A stretch of DNA of 64,000 bases, taken from the NCBI RefSeq assembly GCF_000014225.1, contig NC_008228.1:4154001-4218000 (forward strand), read 5' to 3'. Source of the stretch: Paraglaciecola sp. T6c. Lineage in GTDB: Bacteria > Pseudomonadota > Gammaproteobacteria > Enterobacterales > Alteromonadaceae. Shown here in pieces: positions 26,215 through 34,438 of the stretch; the stretch's first letter is position 1; each line of letters opens with the position of its first letter. A program made the position numbers and the translations under genes. The notes beneath the pieces are model-generated. The model saw only the letters and a list, made by a program, of their open reading frames with translations. It had not been told where the DNA came from and searched no databases.

Positions 26215-26282
26215 GGAAACGAGATTCGAACTCGCGACCCCAACCTTGGCAAGGTTGTGCTCTACCACTGAGCTATTCCCGC
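26208..26282 (-). tRNA. tRNA-Gly (GCC), second copy
   Basis: The 75-base sequence folds as a full cloverleaf: acceptor GCGGGAA / TTCCCGC, anticodon loop TTGCCAA with anticodon GCC, T loop TTCGAAT and an encoded 3' CCA. It is identical to the copy at 26333-26407 and probably cotranscribed with it. Confidence 0.95.
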
Positions 26283-26332
26283 ATACTGATGTTGTGCTTG
26301 GTATGTATTTTTGACTTTATCACCTACAAATT

Positions 26333-26407
26333 TGGAGCGGGAAACGAGATTCGAACTCGCGACCCCAACCTTGGCAAGGTTGTGCTCTACCACTGAGCTA
26401 TTCCCGC
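26333..26407 (-). tRNA. tRNA-Gly (GCC), first copy
   Basis: A 75-base cloverleaf with acceptor GCGGGAA / TTCCCGC, anticodon GCC, a normal T arm (GAGTTCGAATCTC) and encoded CCA. It is the promoter-proximal copy of the pair. Confidence 0.96.
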
Positions 26408-26460
26408 ATCGCATCATGATTTGTGACAAAATCATCCGCTGTCATCAACAGCGGGTGCGC

Positions 26461-26488
26461 ATTTTACAAAAACTAGCGTGGGACGCAA
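26461..26488 (-). promoter_or_regulatory. Sigma-70 promoter of the tRNA-Gly genes
   Basis: On the minus strand TTGCGT and TAAAAT are 16 bases apart. The GC-rich stretch GCGCACCCGC follows the -10, a typical stringent-control discriminator of stable-RNA promoters. It lies about 55 bases before the first tRNA. Confidence 0.65.
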
Positions 26489-26580
26489 GCCCTAAATTGC
26501 ATTTATACGAAATTGTTTAGCTTGAGTGCTCAGTTTATCGGCATTACGCTGAAGAAAAGCGCAAAGCGGGTATTTTCACT

Positions 26581-27126
26581 TTAAATATTGAATATGTGTT
26601 GACGATAAAACACGAGCTCTGCAATCGACTCGCGAATGTCATCTAGTGCTAAATGCACGCCTTTCTTGCTGAAACCTTCTAATACTTCTGGTTTCCAGCG
26701 CTTAACTAATTCTTTTAGGGTGCTTACATCAATATTGCGATAGTGGAAGTAGTCTTCAAGCTCCGGCATATACTTCACCATAAAGCGGCGGTCTTGACCT
26801 ATGGTATTACCGCATAATGGCGAAGCCCCCTTAGGCACGTATTTTTCGAGAAAGCGGATGGTTTCGGCCACTGCGGTCTGCTCGTCTACCGTACTTTTAC
26901 GGCTGCGCTCGGTTAATCCCGATTTGCCGTGGGTGTCGATACACCATTGGTTCATGTTGTTGAGCACGTCGTCAGATTGGTGGATCGCAAGTACCGGCCC
27001 TTCAGCCAATATATTTAAGTTGGCGTCCGTCACGATAGTGGCTATTTCTAGCACCACATCTACTTCAGGATGCAATCCCGTCATTTCCATATCAATCCAA
27101 ACAAGGTTTTGTGCATCCACCGCCAT
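26581..27126 (-). CDS. orn: Oligoribonuclease
   Basis: The 181-residue protein is a DEDDh exonuclease. It shows [11 protein letters not shown] (first Asp/Glu pair, about residues 8-18), [35 protein letters not shown] with the middle Asp, and [18 protein letters not shown] with the catalytic His and last Asp. It degrades 2-5 nt RNAs, including pGpG from cyclic-di-GMP turnover. It is divergent from rsgA, the conserved neighbourhood in gammaproteobacteria. Length and start are standard. Confidence 0.96.
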   Translation of the reverse strand: MAVDAQNLVWIDMEMTGLHPEVDVVLEIATIVTDANLNILAEGPVLAIHQSDDVLNNMNQWCIDTHGKSGLTERSRKSTVDEQTAVAETIRFLEKYVPKGASPLCGNTIGQDRRFMVKYMPELEDYFHYRNIDVSTLKELVKRWKPEVLEGFSKKGVHLALDDIRESIAELVFYRQHIFNI

Positions 27127-27238
27127 GGTTTCTCCTAAAATCGCGCTAAATTAAGTTGTTGTACGGAATTGCTATAATTCCGATCGAGCTAACGTTACCA
27201 TAATACTAGATATTAGAAGCAAATGCAGATATTCACCT

Positions 27239-28267
27239 GTGGCGAAAAAACCAAAACTTACCCATAAACAACGTCGACAAGTCTCACATAATCGCACAAA
27301 GCGGTTAGCTGAACCGGCAACCACCCCCACCGACGATCAATTAGAAGATCAGCAATCCGGTCGAGTGATCGGCCGTTTCGGTAAGCATGCCGACGTGGAA
27401 GACAAGGACGGCAATATTCATCGCTGTCACATCCGCCGCACCGTGCTAAGTGTAGTGTGTGGCGACGATGTGCTATTTCGCCCAGGCAAAGACGGCACTG
27501 AAAGCATCAGTGGCGTAATTGAAATAGTACAAGACCGTAAATCGGTGCTCACGCGCCCCGATTTTTACGACGGCGTAAAACCCGTGGCCGCCAACATTGA
27601 TCAAATCATAATCGTGAGCTCGGTCATACCGGCCCTGTCTTTAAACATTATCGATCGCTACTTGGTGGCCTCAGAAGACGTTGGAATAGAACCCGTTATC
27701 TTGCTCAACAAAGTAGAACTGTTAAGTGCAGCTGAACGTGAACATGTTGAAGAACAATTACAAATTTACCGAAATATTGGCTACCGCGTGGTGTACACAA
27801 GTTGTAAAACCCGCACCGGGATCAGCGATCTCGCTCTGTGTTTGAAAGACAAGGTTAGTGTATTTGTCGGTCAATCAGGTGTAGGTAAATCAAGCTTGGT
27901 CAACGAATTACTACCTGAAGCCAAAGAGATTACCAATGAAGTATCGGATAACTCTGGCTTAGGCCAGCACACCACGACCACAGCCAAGTTACTGCACTTC
28001 CCACAAGGCGGTGATTTGATTGATTCACCTGGTGTGCGCGAATTTGCTTTGTGGCACATGCCCATGGAGCGCCTGACCTGGGGCTTTAAAGAATTTAGAG
28101 ATTACATAGGTGGGTGTAAATTCCGCGATTGCACGCATGCTGACGACCCAGGTTGTATCATTCGAGCGGCTGCAGAAAAAGGCGATATCAGCATGCTACG
28201 CTATGAGAGCTACCACAAAATACTGTCAAATTTAGATGAGCAGCGTCCTTCGCACAGTAAGGTATAA
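27239..28267 (+). CDS. rsgA: Ribosome small-subunit biogenesis GTPase RsgA
   Basis: The 342-residue protein starts with GTG (no ATG in frame nearby). It has a basic N-terminus ([21 protein letters not shown]), an OB-fold domain and a circularly permuted GTPase with G4 (LLNKVEL) before G1 ([12 protein letters not shown]) and G3 (DSPGVRE). A C-terminal zinc knuckle ([14 protein letters not shown]) completes it. RsgA checks and releases factors from the maturing 30S subunit. It is followed by psd, the order seen in E. coli and relatives. Confidence 0.95.
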   Translation: MAKKPKLTHKQRRQVSHNRTKRLAEPATTPTDDQLEDQQSGRVIGRFGKHADVEDKDGNIHRCHIRRTVLSVVCGDDVLFRPGKDGTESISGVIEIVQDRKSVLTRPDFYDGVKPVAANIDQIIIVSSVIPALSLNIIDRYLVASEDVGIEPVILLNKVELLSAAEREHVEEQLQIYRNIGYRVVYTSCKTRTGISDLALCLKDKVSVFVGQSGVGKSSLVNELLPEAKEITNEVSDNSGLGQHTTTTAKLLHFPQGGDLIDSPGVREFALWHMPMERLTWGFKEFRDYIGGCKFRDCTHADDPGCIIRAAAEKGDISMLRYESYHKILSNLDEQRPSHSKV

Positions 28268-28427
28268 CAATACGGTGAGGATTCTGGCGACGTACGACAA
28301 AGGCGTCAAAATTTCTCACCATTATTAACTAGCATATAGCAGTTCGTGCTTATCATCCTTCCCACTCAATAAATTATTGCTGTACAATCGTTGGTGGTAA
28401 AAAACTTTTCGTTTTAGGATTCTCATT

Positions 28428-29288
28428 TTGTTCGATTCGATAAAAATTGCATTGCAATACATTACACCTAAGCATCTGATTTCACGCTTAGTAGGTAAAC
28501 TCGCCGCCGCTAAAGCGGGTGGCTTAACCACTGGGTTAATTAAGCTATTTATTAAACAATATAAGGTGAACATGGCCGAAGCTGAGCGTGAAAACCCCGC
28601 TGATTACGCTTCGTTCAATGAGTTTTTCACCCGCGCTTTAAAAGATGACGCCCGCGTTATTTGCCCTAACGAGCAAGACTTAGCGATGCCAGTAGATGGC
28701 GCAGTAAGTCAGTTAGGCGACATCAAGCACGACAGTATATTTCAAGCAAAAGGCCATGATTACAGCCTAACGACTTTGTTAGGCGGTAAACCTGAATTAG
28801 CGACTGCTTTCAAAAACGGTAAATTTGCCACTGTGTATTTATCGCCGAAAGATTATCACCGCATTCATATGCCCATGGACGGCCAGCTAACTGATATGGT
28901 GTATGTGCCTGGTGAACTTTTTTCTGTTAGCCCGTTAACCGCTGAGCGTGTACCAGGTTTATTCGCCCGTAATGAACGCGTCGTGGCTATTTTTGATACC
29001 CCAAAAGGCAAGATGGCCATGGTGTTGGTGGGAGCCACCATTGTTGCCAGCATTGAAACCGTTTGGGCAGGCACAGTGTCACCACCGGTAGGTAAAAATG
29101 TTGTTCATTGGCAGTACCCAAGCGAAGGTGAAGACGCTGTTTTTCTTAAAAAAGGTGACGAGTTAGGTCGCTTCAAATTAGGTTCAACCATAGTGGCGTG
29201 TTTTGAGCCTGACATGGTGGAGTTCGCAGATTATAGCGCTGGAGATGACACTCGCCTCGGTGATGTTTTCGCTACTCTGACTCAATAG
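28428..29288 (+). CDS. psd: Phosphatidylserine decarboxylase
   Basis: The 286-residue proenzyme appears to start with TTG ([20 protein letters not shown]), with AGGA upstream at a normal distance. It contains the self-cleavage motif LGST (in [11 protein letters not shown], about residues 250-254), where the Ser becomes the pyruvoyl cofactor, and conserved [13 protein letters not shown]. It converts phosphatidylserine to phosphatidylethanolamine at the inner membrane. The length matches short bacterial PSDs. Confidence 0.95.
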   Translation: MFDSIKIALQYITPKHLISRLVGKLAAAKAGGLTTGLIKLFIKQYKVNMAEAERENPADYASFNEFFTRALKDDARVICPNEQDLAMPVDGAVSQLGDIKHDSIFQAKGHDYSLTTLLGGKPELATAFKNGKFATVYLSPKDYHRIHMPMDGQLTDMVYVPGELFSVSPLTAERVPGLFARNERVVAIFDTPKGKMAMVLVGATIVASIETVWAGTVSPPVGKNVVHWQYPSEGEDAVFLKKGDELGRFKLGSTIVACFEPDMVEFADYSAGDDTRLGDVFATLTQ

Positions 29289-29290
29289 TC

Positions 29291-30157
29291 GTGGACCCGG
29301 TTAAAAAGAGCCTGTGGTCTCTACACCTCACTGTTATCTTGTTGGGGGCAACGGCACTTTTCTCAAAAGTGATCCCCCTGTCAGCGACTGATATCACCTT
29401 CGGTCGCTCCATAATTGCTTGCGTCGTGTTATTTTCGTTAGTCAAAATGACTGGCGGTAAGCTGTCCCTTGCCCGTAAAAAAGATTACTTCATCGGCATT
29501 GGTTTGGGGATTTTGATGGCTGCCCATTGGGTTAGCTATTTTGCTGCTATGCAGTATTCGAGTGTGTCTGTTGGCATGATAGCCTTATTCACGTTCCCTG
29601 TTATAACGGTTTTAATTGAGCCCTTCTTCGAGGGTATTCGCTTAGTTTGGCAAGATATATTAAGCGCGCTAGTGGTGTTTATTGGCATATTTTTGATTGT
29701 GCCTGAGGTGTCTTTAGAGAACGATGTCACGTTAGGTATTTTGGTTGGTATCTTGTCAGCCGTGCTGTATGCCTTTCGCAATTTATGTCACAGGAAATAC
29801 TTTTCTCACTACAGTGGTTCGCTGGCTATGGCGTACCAAACCTTAGTGATCTTCTTTTGTCTAAGCTTTTTTATTACTCCAGAATTGTTAAACGCGAGCG
29901 GCCAAACGTATATTTATTTGGCATTGTTAGGTACGTTTTTTACTGCTGTGCCTCACGCACTAATTGCCACCAGCTTACAGCATTTACGCGCAAAGACCTT
30001 CTCATTGGTCGCGTGTATGCAGCCCCTGTACGGCGTTATCTTGGCCATATTAGTGCTCGACGAGCAACCCAACTGGCAAACTTATGTGGGCGGATTATTG
30101 GTGATATCTGCTGCTTTGTACGAAACTGTTAACACTCAGAAATTACACAAGAAATAG
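29291..30157 (+). CDS. DMT/EamA family permease
   Basis: The 288-residue membrane protein has ten hydrophobic segments arranged as two EamA repeats (about residues 5-135 and 145-280). It starts with GTG 2 bases after the psd stop, so it is probably in the same transcript. The N-terminal motif ALFSKVIPLSATDITFGRSI and the C-terminal LRAKTFSLVACMQPLYGVILA are typical of drug/metabolite exporters of this family. Substrate unknown. Confidence 0.85.
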   Translation: MDPVKKSLWSLHLTVILLGATALFSKVIPLSATDITFGRSIIACVVLFSLVKMTGGKLSLARKKDYFIGIGLGILMAAHWVSYFAAMQYSSVSVGMIALFTFPVITVLIEPFFEGIRLVWQDILSALVVFIGIFLIVPEVSLENDVTLGILVGILSAVLYAFRNLCHRKYFSHYSGSLAMAYQTLVIFFCLSFFITPELLNASGQTYIYLALLGTFFTAVPHALIATSLQHLRAKTFSLVACMQPLYGVILAILVLDEQPNWQTYVGGLLVISAALYETVNTQKLHKK

Positions 30158-30166
30158 GTCGATTCT

Positions 30167-30892
30167 ATGCTTGTTTTTGCTCATCGCGGGGCCAGCGCCG
30201 ATGCCCCCGAAAACACCTTGCTTGCTATCAACAAAGCACTTGAACAGGGCTGCGATGGTATTGAGATAGACGTTCACCAACATGGCGATAGGCTGTTATT
30301 AATCCATGACCATTGGTTGCATCGCACGACCAGTGGCACAGGCCAGCTTAGTGAGCATAGTTTTGAAGCTCTGCAGCAGCTTGATGCAGGATTAGGCGAG
30401 CGCATCCCGACTCTTTGGCAAGCCATGGCGCTAATTGCGGGGCGTTGCATACTGAACATTGAAATAAAAGGCGTAAGCGATGTTCAGCTGGTTTTGGACA
30501 ATATTGAAAAAGCCATACATGAACTTAATTTCACGTTAGATCATTTCATTGTTTCATCTTTTGATCATCATTTGCTGCGCAGTATTAAACAGCATAAGCC
30601 TGATTTAAAGATTGGTGCATTGACCGCCAGTAAACCTATCGATTATGCAGGTTTTGCGCAAGCTCTAGGGGCATATTCGATCAATGCTGATGTTACCTTC
30701 GTGGACGAGGCATTCGTATTGGACGCCAAACGCAGAGGCTTGAAATTTTTTGTGTATACGGTTGATCAACCAGCAGATTTAGCGCAACTGGTAAGCTGGG
30801 ACGTAGATGGTGTGTTTAGTAACGGTCCAGGTAAAGCAAAAATGTTCATTACCGATTTAGTCACACTTGGTGGGAGTTTCGCTAAGTCATAA
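30167..30892 (+). CDS. Glycerophosphodiester phosphodiesterase (UgpQ type)
   Basis: The 241-residue cytoplasmic enzyme starts 9 bases after the permease. Catalytic motifs of the GDPD TIM barrel are clear: FAHRGASADAPENT (His and Arg), GIEIDVHQHGD (Glu and Asp) and LIHDHWLHRTTSGTG (second His). It cleaves deacylated phospholipids to glycerol-3-phosphate plus an alcohol. Downstream of psd and a permease it fits a small phospholipid-related group. No signal peptide is present, which favours UgpQ over periplasmic GlpQ. Confidence 0.9.
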   Translation: MLVFAHRGASADAPENTLLAINKALEQGCDGIEIDVHQHGDRLLLIHDHWLHRTTSGTGQLSEHSFEALQQLDAGLGERIPTLWQAMALIAGRCILNIEIKGVSDVQLVLDNIEKAIHELNFTLDHFIVSSFDHHLLRSIKQHKPDLKIGALTASKPIDYAGFAQALGAYSINADVTFVDEAFVLDAKRRGLKFFVYTVDQPADLAQLVSWDVDGVFSNGPGKAKMFITDLVTLGGSFAKS

Positions 30893-30957
30893 CAGGGCGT
30901 TACATTGACTTAGCGGTTTATATTAACGCTGCACTCATTGCCGCGTTAAAGAAGATA

Positions 30958-31368
30958 TCAGTCAGTGGAGCAACTGCTTTCAGACTCGCAGCTATGACAG
31001 CTTTGACATAATTTTAGATTCACCACATGAGCACCAACAATCAACATTGCGCCAATGGCAATGGTAAATGGCTCATAGGTTTCGCCAAACATGTCTTTAT
31101 TCCAATAAATAATCCCGCCAAGCATTAAACTATACAAAGGGTAAATTTGGCGGTGATAACGATAGAATCCAGACAATAACGCCCAAAATCCTACGATCAT
31201 AGACAAAGACAAAATAGTACGCTCAAACCAATCTTGCGCAAAAAAGCTCGCGCCGATCAAAGGCAGCAAAGGGATAAGAATAGGCAAGGCCAAACAATGC
31301 ACCGCACATAGACTAGAGGCCCATATGCCTAGTCTGTCTAATAGCGATTTGTTTTCTGTTGCTTGCAT
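30958..31368 (-). CDS. MerC domain protein, likely zinc-responsive
   Basis: The 136-residue membrane protein has four hydrophobic segments, an N-terminal Cys pair in the first helix (SLCAVHCLALPIL) and a Cys/His-rich tail (CQSCHSCESESSC). This fits the MerC family of metal transporters. No merR, merT or merA genes are near, and a Zur-type palindrome lies 28 bases upstream. A role in zinc rather than mercury handling is therefore more likely, as suggested for MerC-like members of other Zur regulons. Confidence 0.82.
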   Translation of the reverse strand: MQATENKSLLDRLGIWASSLCAVHCLALPILIPLLPLIGASFFAQDWFERTILSLSMIVGFWALLSGFYRYHRQIYPLYSLMLGGIIYWNKDMFGETYEPFTIAIGAMLIVGAHVVNLKLCQSCHSCESESSCSTD

Positions 31369-31393
31369 TTCTGGTCAATCCTCAATAAGTTGA

Positions 31394-31410
31394 ACGTTAT
31401 AATATAACAT
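31394..31410. promoter_or_regulatory. Zur-box-like operator
   Basis: ACGTTATAATATAACAT contains the perfect palindrome GTTATAATATAAC (31396-31408), which matches the core GTTATANTATAAC of gammaproteobacterial Zur boxes. It is just upstream of the MerC-like gene and overlaps an AT-rich -10-like stretch. Confidence 0.75.
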
Positions 31411-31528
31411 CAATGAGATTATGCCAAACATTTTCAAGCTGATTTGCAATAAATATTGATCAAAATTGCACTAGCTTATGCTGATTTTTGCAGCGTCTTT
31501 CTTTCCATAAATACGTATAAAACTGAAA

Positions 31529-32809
31529 TCATTGAACCCTGACTTTTTGTTTACGGTTAGCCCGCAGCATAAAATTACGCGGAGTTAATTGCCCTGAACA
31601 AAATGTGCCTACTTCTACTTGATAACCCTGCTCGTGCATGAAGAGCGCTCGGTCAAGCACTAACCACAATTCCATCGCACGGCGAAAGCAGCTGCGCACC
31701 GCTTCGAGTCGGGCAAGCAATACGCGGCGCTGTTCGCCTATTGCTAAATAATGCGCTACTTGCTCAGCATTGGCGTCGAATGTCTGCTGTTTCTGCTGTG
31801 CAGCCCATTGGCAAAAGTCACTAAACCCATTGGCCAGTTGGCTTTTTTTCACTGATGGCAAAGGTATGTAATGCTCGGCATCAAGTGTATCTCGCAGCCA
31901 TGTATCAAAACCCAAACGATAAGTCAGCTCGCGCTCGCGCAAACCTTGCTCGCGAGCGCCTGCGGTGGAAACTTGTTTAACGGCCAATTTTAGGTCGTCT
32001 TTGCTGATAGACAGCCCGTGAAGGTGCAGTGACGCTCGCCCTTGATGAGACAAAGCGGAATAAAGCGCATCTTGCGTGAGGTGATAGCAGCAAGGAGATA
32101 TGACTACGTGTGGCGTATGTGCTTTCGCTGCACTTTTTAATAAACTGATGTGTAAATCGCCACAGGCATGTAAAGCCACTGCACAATCTTTATCTGTTAA
32201 ATGCGCTGCACTTTGGGCGGCGAGCGCATCACCACACACAAAACGTTGCTGCACATTGGCTTTTTGCGCGAGTGTTAGACCTTTATCACATAACGCCTGT
32301 TGCCACTCCACACTGTCTACTGGCGAAGAGGTCGTTAACGCCAGTAAACGTCCAAGATGCCCCATACCTGCACACCACTCAAGAAAGCTATTGGCCTGTT
32401 GCGCTGCCCCAAGTGCAAAATAGAAAGCAGTGATCTGCTGCCACTTTCGCCCGCCAATACCATGGCTAAAATGCACCGGCACACCCTCTACCTTCGGCAT
32501 TCCTAGGGACGCGTTTGTAGCGGGTACATTAGCCCCTTCATCAATAAAAGAGTCAACTTCAATCAACGCGCTTATATCACTTAAAAAGGGTAAATAGGGC
32601 GCCATACTGGTAAGGGGATCTGCCTGCGCTAAATCACTCACGGATCGCAAATCTAACCAATCGCAAAGCTCTGGGTAATCTTCGCGCCAAGGTAAATCAG
32701 TTTGGTCAAAGGTAGCAAACTGCCATAAACCTCTGTGCTCAGCTAACAATTGCGTAAGCTGCTCAAACCGATAGGCAAGATTAGGATCTGACGGATGAAT
32801 ATGTGACAT
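31529..32809 (-). CDS. SAM-dependent methyltransferase (Methyltransf_32 type)
   Basis: The 426-residue protein has a class I methyltransferase core. Motif I is FLEWCAGMGHLGRLLAL, and later motifs VALHACGDLHISLL and VVISPCCYHLT resemble the METTL25/Methyltransf_32 group. The N-terminal 130 residues have no recognised domain. The substrate is unknown. It stands alone, divergent from the M24 peptidase gene, with a 240-bp gap that holds no other feature I can name. Confidence 0.8.
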   Translation of the reverse strand: MSHIHPSDPNLAYRFEQLTQLLAEHRGLWQFATFDQTDLPWREDYPELCDWLDLRSVSDLAQADPLTSMAPYLPFLSDISALIEVDSFIDEGANVPATNASLGMPKVEGVPVHFSHGIGGRKWQQITAFYFALGAAQQANSFLEWCAGMGHLGRLLALTTSSPVDSVEWQQALCDKGLTLAQKANVQQRFVCGDALAAQSAAHLTDKDCAVALHACGDLHISLLKSAAKAHTPHVVISPCCYHLTQDALYSALSHQGRASLHLHGLSISKDDLKLAVKQVSTAGAREQGLRERELTYRLGFDTWLRDTLDAEHYIPLPSVKKSQLANGFSDFCQWAAQQKQQTFDANAEQVAHYLAIGEQRRVLLARLEAVRSCFRRAMELWLVLDRALFMHEQGYQVEVGTFCSGQLTPRNFMLRANRKQKVRVQ

Positions 32810-33070
32810 GTGGTGGATGGCTACTTACGTTAAATAAAGGTTAAAAATAGAGGTCTAAAAAGAGAAACTGAGTCTAGGTGTTCGTCTAGGGTACTATCGA
32901 CTTAATTGTCCCACGAAATGCGGTTCCAGCGAAATACCTCCCCTGCAAACGATTTTGCCTGCATTGGCTTAAATTCCTTACACTAAGCATTGCTGAATTC
33001 CCCCCTTTGGCTATAACTCTTTTGCTTTTTGTAATAATGTTGTGGCCAAGTGTCATATGGAATGAACCTG

Positions 33071-34423
33071 ATGAAAATAACCAAAAGAGCTTTTATCAAA
33101 GCCAGCGCAGCAGCCGTTGCCTCCCTTCCCCTTTCCCAATCGGTATTTGCAGCAAATAAGCCAGTCGCCTCAGTAGAAGATAATGTAGCAACGTTATCCG
33201 ATATAACAGCCTCCAGTCAGCCTATTAGCCTAAGTGAACGCAAAACCCGCATACAAAAAGCGCAATCACTGATGGCAAAAGCAAACATAGCCGCCATGAT
33301 TCTAGAGCCCGGTGCAGCGATGGATTATTTTACCGGCATTCAGTGGTGGCGAAGCGAGCGCTTAACCGCTGTGGTGATTCCTCGTGAAGGTGACATTGCT
33401 GTTTTATGCCCTTTTTTTGAAGAGCCGAGTATCCGTGAATCCCTTAAAGTGGGTGACGATGTGCGCGTCTGGCAAGAGCATGAGAGCCCATTCGCGTTAG
33501 TTAAACAGATTTTGACCGATCGCGGCGTGGATAAAGGCCAATTAGCCTTTGAACACTCAGTGCGTTACTTCGTGCTCGATGGGGTAATGAGCCTAATGGG
33601 TAATATGCGCCATACCTCTGCCGACCCTATTACTCAGGGCTGCCGCATGTTTAAGAGCGCCCACGAAATTGCACTTATGCACAAGGCCAATGAAATTACC
33701 CTTAGGGCGTATCAACATGTATACGCCAACCTAGCCTTGGGCATGAGCCAACAAGATGTGAATCAACTCATGAGCCGTGCTCAGGCACAGCTCGGTGGCA
33801 GCGGGATTTGGACCATGGCATTGTTTAATGAAGCCAGCGCGTACCCTCATGGTAGCAAACAAGCGCAAACCATTAAGAATGGCTCAATCGTGTTAATGGA
33901 CTGTGGCTGTGCGGTGCACGGTTACCAGTCAGACATTAGCCGCACGTTTGTGTTTGGTGAGCCGAATAAAAAGCAGCAACAAATTTGGCAAACCGTGCGT
34001 AAAGGCCAACAAGTTGCATTTGAAAAGGCACAAATCGGTTCACCAGCAGGTGCGGTAGATGATGCTGTTCGTGCTTATTACCAATCCCAAGGGTTAGGTC
34101 CTGAATATCAATTACCTGGGCTTTCCCACCGTACCGGTCACGGCATAGGCATGGAAGGTCACGAACCGCTTAATTTTGTGCATCAAGAGCAAACACCACT
34201 GCAAACTGGCATGTGCTTTTCAGATGAGCCGGGCATCTACCTACCCGGTGAATTTGGCGTACGCCTTGAGGACTGTATTTACATGACTGACAAAGGGCCG
34301 CGCTGGTTCACTACCCCGCCTGATAGCCTTGAGTCACCCCTCGGTACTCTTGCTGCGTTATCTCCCTTAGACTCGTTATCCCACTTAGAATCTGTATCCC
34401 CCACAGAATCATTATCCCAATAA
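33071..34423 (+). CDS. Exported M24 (Xaa-Pro-type) metallopeptidase
   Basis: About 450 residues from the ATG at 33071. In-frame GTG and ATG codons upstream would only add a few residues. The N-terminus (ITKRAFIKASAAAVASLPL, cleavage near VFA) is a Tat-like signal with KR in place of RR. The creatinase N-domain is followed by the pita-bread catalytic domain with the metal ligands in MDCGCAVHGYQSDISRTF, the His of HRTGHGIGMEGHEP, DEPGIYLPG and RLEDC. The last 25 residues are hexapeptide repeats (LSPLDS, LSHLES, VSPTES) encoded by an 18-bp tandem array that includes the stop codon. It sits 15 bases before the DUF885 gene. Confidence 0.88.
   Translation: MKITKRAFIKASAAAVASLPLSQSVFAANKPVASVEDNVATLSDITASSQPISLSERKTRIQKAQSLMAKANIAAMILEPGAAMDYFTGIQWWRSERLTAVVIPREGDIAVLCPFFEEPSIRESLKVGDDVRVWQEHESPFALVKQILTDRGVDKGQLAFEHSVRYFVLDGVMSLMGNMRHTSADPITQGCRMFKSAHEIALMHKANEITLRAYQHVYANLALGMSQQDVNQLMSRAQAQLGGSGIWTMALFNEASAYPHGSKQAQTIKNGSIVLMDCGCAVHGYQSDISRTFVFGEPNKKQQQIWQTVRKGQQVAFEKAQIGSPAGAVDDAVRAYYQSQGLGPEYQLPGLSHRTGHGIGMEGHEPLNFVHQEQTPLQTGMCFSDEPGIYLPGEFGVRLEDCIYMTDKGPRWFTTPPDSLESPLGTLAALSPLDSLSHLESVSPTESLSQ
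34355..34423. repeat. 18-bp tandem array at the M24 peptidase C-terminus
   Basis: Three full 18-bp units (34355-34372, 34373-34390, 34391-34408; variants of TCGTTATCCCACTTAGAA) and a partial fourth encode the C-terminal hexapeptides. The TAA stop lies in the fourth unit. Confidence 0.8.
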
Positions 34424-34438
34424 AATAAGAGCTCATTC

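Noticed and set aside
26132-26520. Two plus-strand ORFs containing ETRFELATPTLARLC
   Set aside because: They are antisense translations of the two tRNA-Gly genes; this peptide is a familiar artefact of tRNA-Gly on the opposite strand.
30958-31368. Mercury-resistance operon
   Set aside because: Only a MerC-like gene is present, with no merR/T/P/A nearby and a Zur-type box upstream.
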